A DNA stretch of 64,000 bases from assembly GCF_030704535.1 (NCBI RefSeq), contig NC_081811.1, positions 2,553,501 through 2,617,500 on the forward strand, in the 5' to 3' direction. The notes below the pieces were generated by a model that saw only the letters and a program-made list of their open reading frames with translations, made no database searches and was not told where the DNA came from. Shown piece by piece: positions 63,265 to 64,000 of the stretch. Both the position numbers and the translations under genes were made by a program. Source of the DNA: Vitis vinifera. Lineage: Eukaryota; Streptophyta; Magnoliopsida; Vitales; Vitaceae. The number at the start of each line of letters is the position of its first letter. The stretch's first letter is position 1.

Positions 63265-63880
63265 AAAGGAGAAAACCTAATTTTTTTTCGGTTTAGCCGT
63301 GTAATCAATTCCAGCGAACCGTCCAGTGACCGTGTTTCACTCCGGTCCCCTCATTTTCTTCCCGACCCACTCCGGACAACCTCATCGCCGTCGGATCTCC
63401 ACCACGCCGGCAACCTTTTCCGGCGAAATTTCCGGTGAACTTTTTCGGCGACGTCTTTTTCCGACACCGACCACACCAAGAGGAGCGCCTGGAGGAGATC
63501 TCCAACTTCTTTAAAAGCATCGGAGCCAGAAAACCCTCCACGCGCCGGCGCGTGAGGGCGCGTGAGACATTTTCCGGCAACGCGCCTCCTCCTCCAGCCT
63601 TGCCTGACGCCGACCAGCATCCCTACCTACCTGGTTCTCCCATCCGAGCCCTGCACGTACCTCTTTTAGGGATTTTTGTCTCCGTCAGCCCTCCAAACAG
63701 CCTTTCCGGCGAAGTTCCGACTACTTTTTCTCCACCCCAATCCCTGCACGTGCCTTGGGAAGTGTTCTTCTACCCTTCTGGTGGTACCACGTCGCGATCT
63801 GAGGCCGTCTCCCTTTTTCGGTGGTGCCACGCCGCAATCTGAAGCCGTATTAGGGCTCTCTTCGATCCAAATACGTGAAT
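63265..63880 (+). other. GC-rich Copia leader
   Basis: 616 bp between primer site and gag start, rich in CCGG/CGCC motifs such as CCGGCGAAATTTCCGG. Overlapping short frames on both strands are composition effects; none matches a family I know. Confidence 0.6.
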
Positions 63881-64000
63881 ATGACCACCAAAAATCAGAT
63901 CTTTACCTCTGTTATCTCTGGATCTCCTATGATTACCTCAGAGAAATTGGTTGGCAGTGAGAATTATCGCTCCTGGTCTGCCTCTATTGAACTTTGGTTT
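63881..64000 (+). CDS. Copia gag-pol polyprotein, N-terminal 40 codons
   Basis: ATG at 63881 opens a frame running off the window. The segment SEKLVGSENYRSWSASIELW matches the start of plant Copia gag (L-x-G-x-N-Y-x-x-W-S). The codon choice and position after the leader support this start. Confidence 0.85.
   Translation, partial: MTTKNQIFTSVISGSPMITSEKLVGSENYRSWSASIELWF

Larger units (their letters stand above)
63090..64000 (+). mobile_element. Ty1/copia retrotransposon, 5' part (cut by window edge)
   Basis: A 162-bp LTR (63090-63251) begins TGTTGA and ends TCAACA, a perfect inversion. It is followed without gap by the tRNA-iMet primer site and a 616-bp leader of unusually high GC content for this window, then the gag start at 63881. 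The right LTR lies outside the window. No damage is seen in the part present. Confidence 0.85.

Overview
The window is nuclear DNA from a flowering plant, most likely a woody eudicot; grapevine (Vitis) is my best guess, inferred from overall character and not proven. The evidence is spliced genes with GT/AG introns, class III peroxidase and DCD-domain families, AT-rich spacers, and LTR retrotransposons primed by initiator tRNA-Met. It is not prokaryotic: there are no operons, and most long open frames are shadows or transposon remnants.

Layout. (1) 1-8978, minus strand: an NPL4 gene (Cdc48/p97 cofactor) whose two visible coding exons lie 7.8 kb apart. The intron holds a 4.05-kb Gypsy-type element with seemingly identical LTRs and a 5-bp target duplication, plus two successive LINE fragments. 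(2) 9025-10690: a tandem duplication of about 0.83 kb covering the NPL4 promoter side. (3) 10895-13831: MITE-like repeats and a decayed Copia LTR. (4) 14385-17058, minus: a complete four-exon class III peroxidase (323 aa). (5) 17059-25351: about 8 kb of AT-rich spacer with MITEs and a possible hAT-like element. (6) 25352-27902, plus: a four-exon CRIB-RhoGAP (479 aa). (7) 29219-29686, minus: a small acidic protein of unknown function. (8) 33232-34900: five clustered foldback MITEs, three of them abutting, the last interrupted by a LINE. (9) 37183-43315, minus: a nine-exon Bruno/CELF-type protein with three RRMs (437 aa). (10) 46711-50779, minus: a nine-exon mitochondrial carrier (311 aa). (11) 52382-53424: a 1-kb non-autonomous DNA transposon. 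(12) 54111-57210, plus: the U1 snRNP protein C gene (213 aa). (13) 58902-59974, minus: a DCD-domain gene with a frameshift and an in-frame stop, probably a pseudogene. (14) 63090-64000, plus: the 5' end of a Copia element cut by the window edge.

The order RhoGAP / Bruno-like / mitochondrial carrier / U1-C matches what I recall of Arabidopsis AT4G03100, AT4G03110, AT4G03115 and AT4G03120, so this looks like an ancient syntenic block. The genes do not form one pathway. The unusual content lies in the transposons and in damage or remodelling near genes: a deleted but in-frame gag-pol, duplicated promoter DNA, stacked insertions sharing target duplications, spliced 3' UTRs, and a broken DCD gene. 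I saw no convincing wholly new system.
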